Source of the DNA: CAZFDT01 sp964518335
GTDB taxonomy: Bacteria > Planctomycetota > Phycisphaerae > Phycisphaerales > Phycisphaeraceae
Direction: 5' to 3'
Assembly: GCA_964518335.1 (NCBI GenBank)
Contig: CAZFDT010000136.1
Location: forward strand, 1-6,575
Length of the DNA stretch: 6,575 nt
Part shown: positions 6,388 to 6,575 of the stretch, piece by piece
Layout: each line of letters starts with the position of its first letter
Position numbering within the stretch: position 1 is the stretch's first letter
Program-made: the position numbers and the translations under genes
Notes under the pieces: model-generated
Databases searched by the model: none
What the model was told of the DNA's origin: nothing
What the model saw: only the letters and a program-made list of their open reading frames with translations

Positions 6388-6412
6388 GCGGCGTGAGCCA
6401 CTTCTAGCGCGG
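6384..6412. repeat. Direct repeat TAGCGCGG, two copies 21 bases apart
   Basis: Identical 8-base units at 6384-6391 and 6405-6412 have start points 21 bases apart, exactly two helical turns. The first touches the upstream operator-like site. Looser relatives are TAGCGGTG at 6307-6314 and TAGCGTGG at 6474-6481. They may be activator sites; chance is possible for so short a unit. Confidence 0.3.
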
Positions 6413-6423
6413 TCCATCCACCC

Positions 6424-6438
6424 TTCGGAAAGCCCGAA
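6424..6438. other. Short hairpin TTCGG/CCGAA
   Basis: A 5-bp stem with a 5-base loop, lying 7 bases from the stronger hairpin at 6446-6467. The two may form one structured element at the end of a neighbouring transcript. Confidence 0.25.
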
Positions 6439-6445
6439 ACGGCGC

Positions 6446-6467
6446 GCCAGACATATTCTTGTCTGGC
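6446..6467. other. Strong 8-bp hairpin GCCAGACA/TGTCTGGC
   Basis: GCCAGACA, a 6-base loop and TGTCTGGC form a perfect 8-bp stem, the longest perfect inverted repeat I found in the window. Neither strand shows a T-run directly after the stem, so it is not a classical intrinsic terminator. It could be a dyad protein site, a factor-assisted terminator of a neighbouring gene, or a mobile-element relic. Confidence 0.45.
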
Positions 6468-6575
6468 TCTCGATAGCGTGGGGCACGATATTGGCGGATT
6501 GGGCCAGAAGCCGGAGGGCTACCCACCATCAGGCATTGCTTCAGTTGCCGCCCGCCCCGTCGCAGCCAGTCCTCC

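Larger units (their letters stand above)
6263..6575. other. Non-coding upstream region with no convincing gene
   Basis: About 310 bases upstream of the promoter lack a convincing gene on either strand. The half nearer the promoter (to about 6390) is visibly richer in A and T than the flanking genes, as expected of a regulatory region. It contains the second operator-like site, the direct repeats TAGCGCGG at 6384-6391 and 6405-6412, and hairpins at 6424-6438 and 6446-6467. A minus-strand frame is open from the right edge to a TAG at 6404-6406 (about 57 codons). It could be the 3' end of a neighbouring gene but has no recognisable motif. Confidence 0.5.

Noticed and set aside
6404..6574. Minus-strand frame open from the right edge, about 57 codons
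   Set aside because: Arg- and Pro-rich with no motif and an 8-bp hairpin inside it; too short and unsupported to call a gene, though it could be the tail of one.
1..6575. CRISPR arrays, tRNA, rRNA and insertion sequences
   Set aside because: No regular spaced repeats, no tRNA or rRNA landmarks, and no transposase or terminal inverted repeats were seen.

Overview
The window reads as one co-directional minus-strand gene cluster from a bacterium of the Planctomycetota, most likely the Phycisphaerae or a close relative. The evidence is a PEP-CTERM protein, a pseudopilin with the very hydrophobic N-terminal helix typical of that group, sugar genes run by a LacI-type regulator, and moderately high GC. 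No ribosomal or marker gene is present, so the placement is by gene style only.

Layout in the direction of transcription (right to left). Positions 6575-6156 are a non-coding leader. It holds a near-consensus sigma70-type promoter (TTGACA, 17 bp, TATGAT) whose spacer contains a CG-centred inverted repeat that looks like a LacI-family operator. An 11-bp copy of that site lies 132 bp upstream, and hairpins lie further out. Then come a secreted PEP-CTERM protein with a lectin/LamG-like body (6155-5451), a short intercistronic hairpin, a GH32/GH43-superfamily glycosidase (5387-3876), a LacI-family regulator (3841-2750), a type II secretion/type IV pilus-like pseudopilin (2740-2006), and a secreted GH84/GH20-related glycosidase with a C-terminal CBM9-like domain. 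The last gene starts at 1908 and runs off the left edge.

The gaps are 48-63, 34-79, 9 and 97 bases, and no convincing terminator lies between genes, so a single operon is plausible. The regulator and pseudopilin are especially tightly joined: the ribosome-binding site of the pilin gene overlaps the stop codon of the regulator.

Working model (inference): a LacI-type sensor controls its own operon. The operon makes two glycosidases, one without a signal peptide and one exported, plus two surface or envelope proteins, the PEP-CTERM protein and the pseudopilin, which may help bind or process a glycan. No transporter is visible. Both glycosidases depart from the textbook active-site motifs of their families, so substrates should not be assigned from family names alone.
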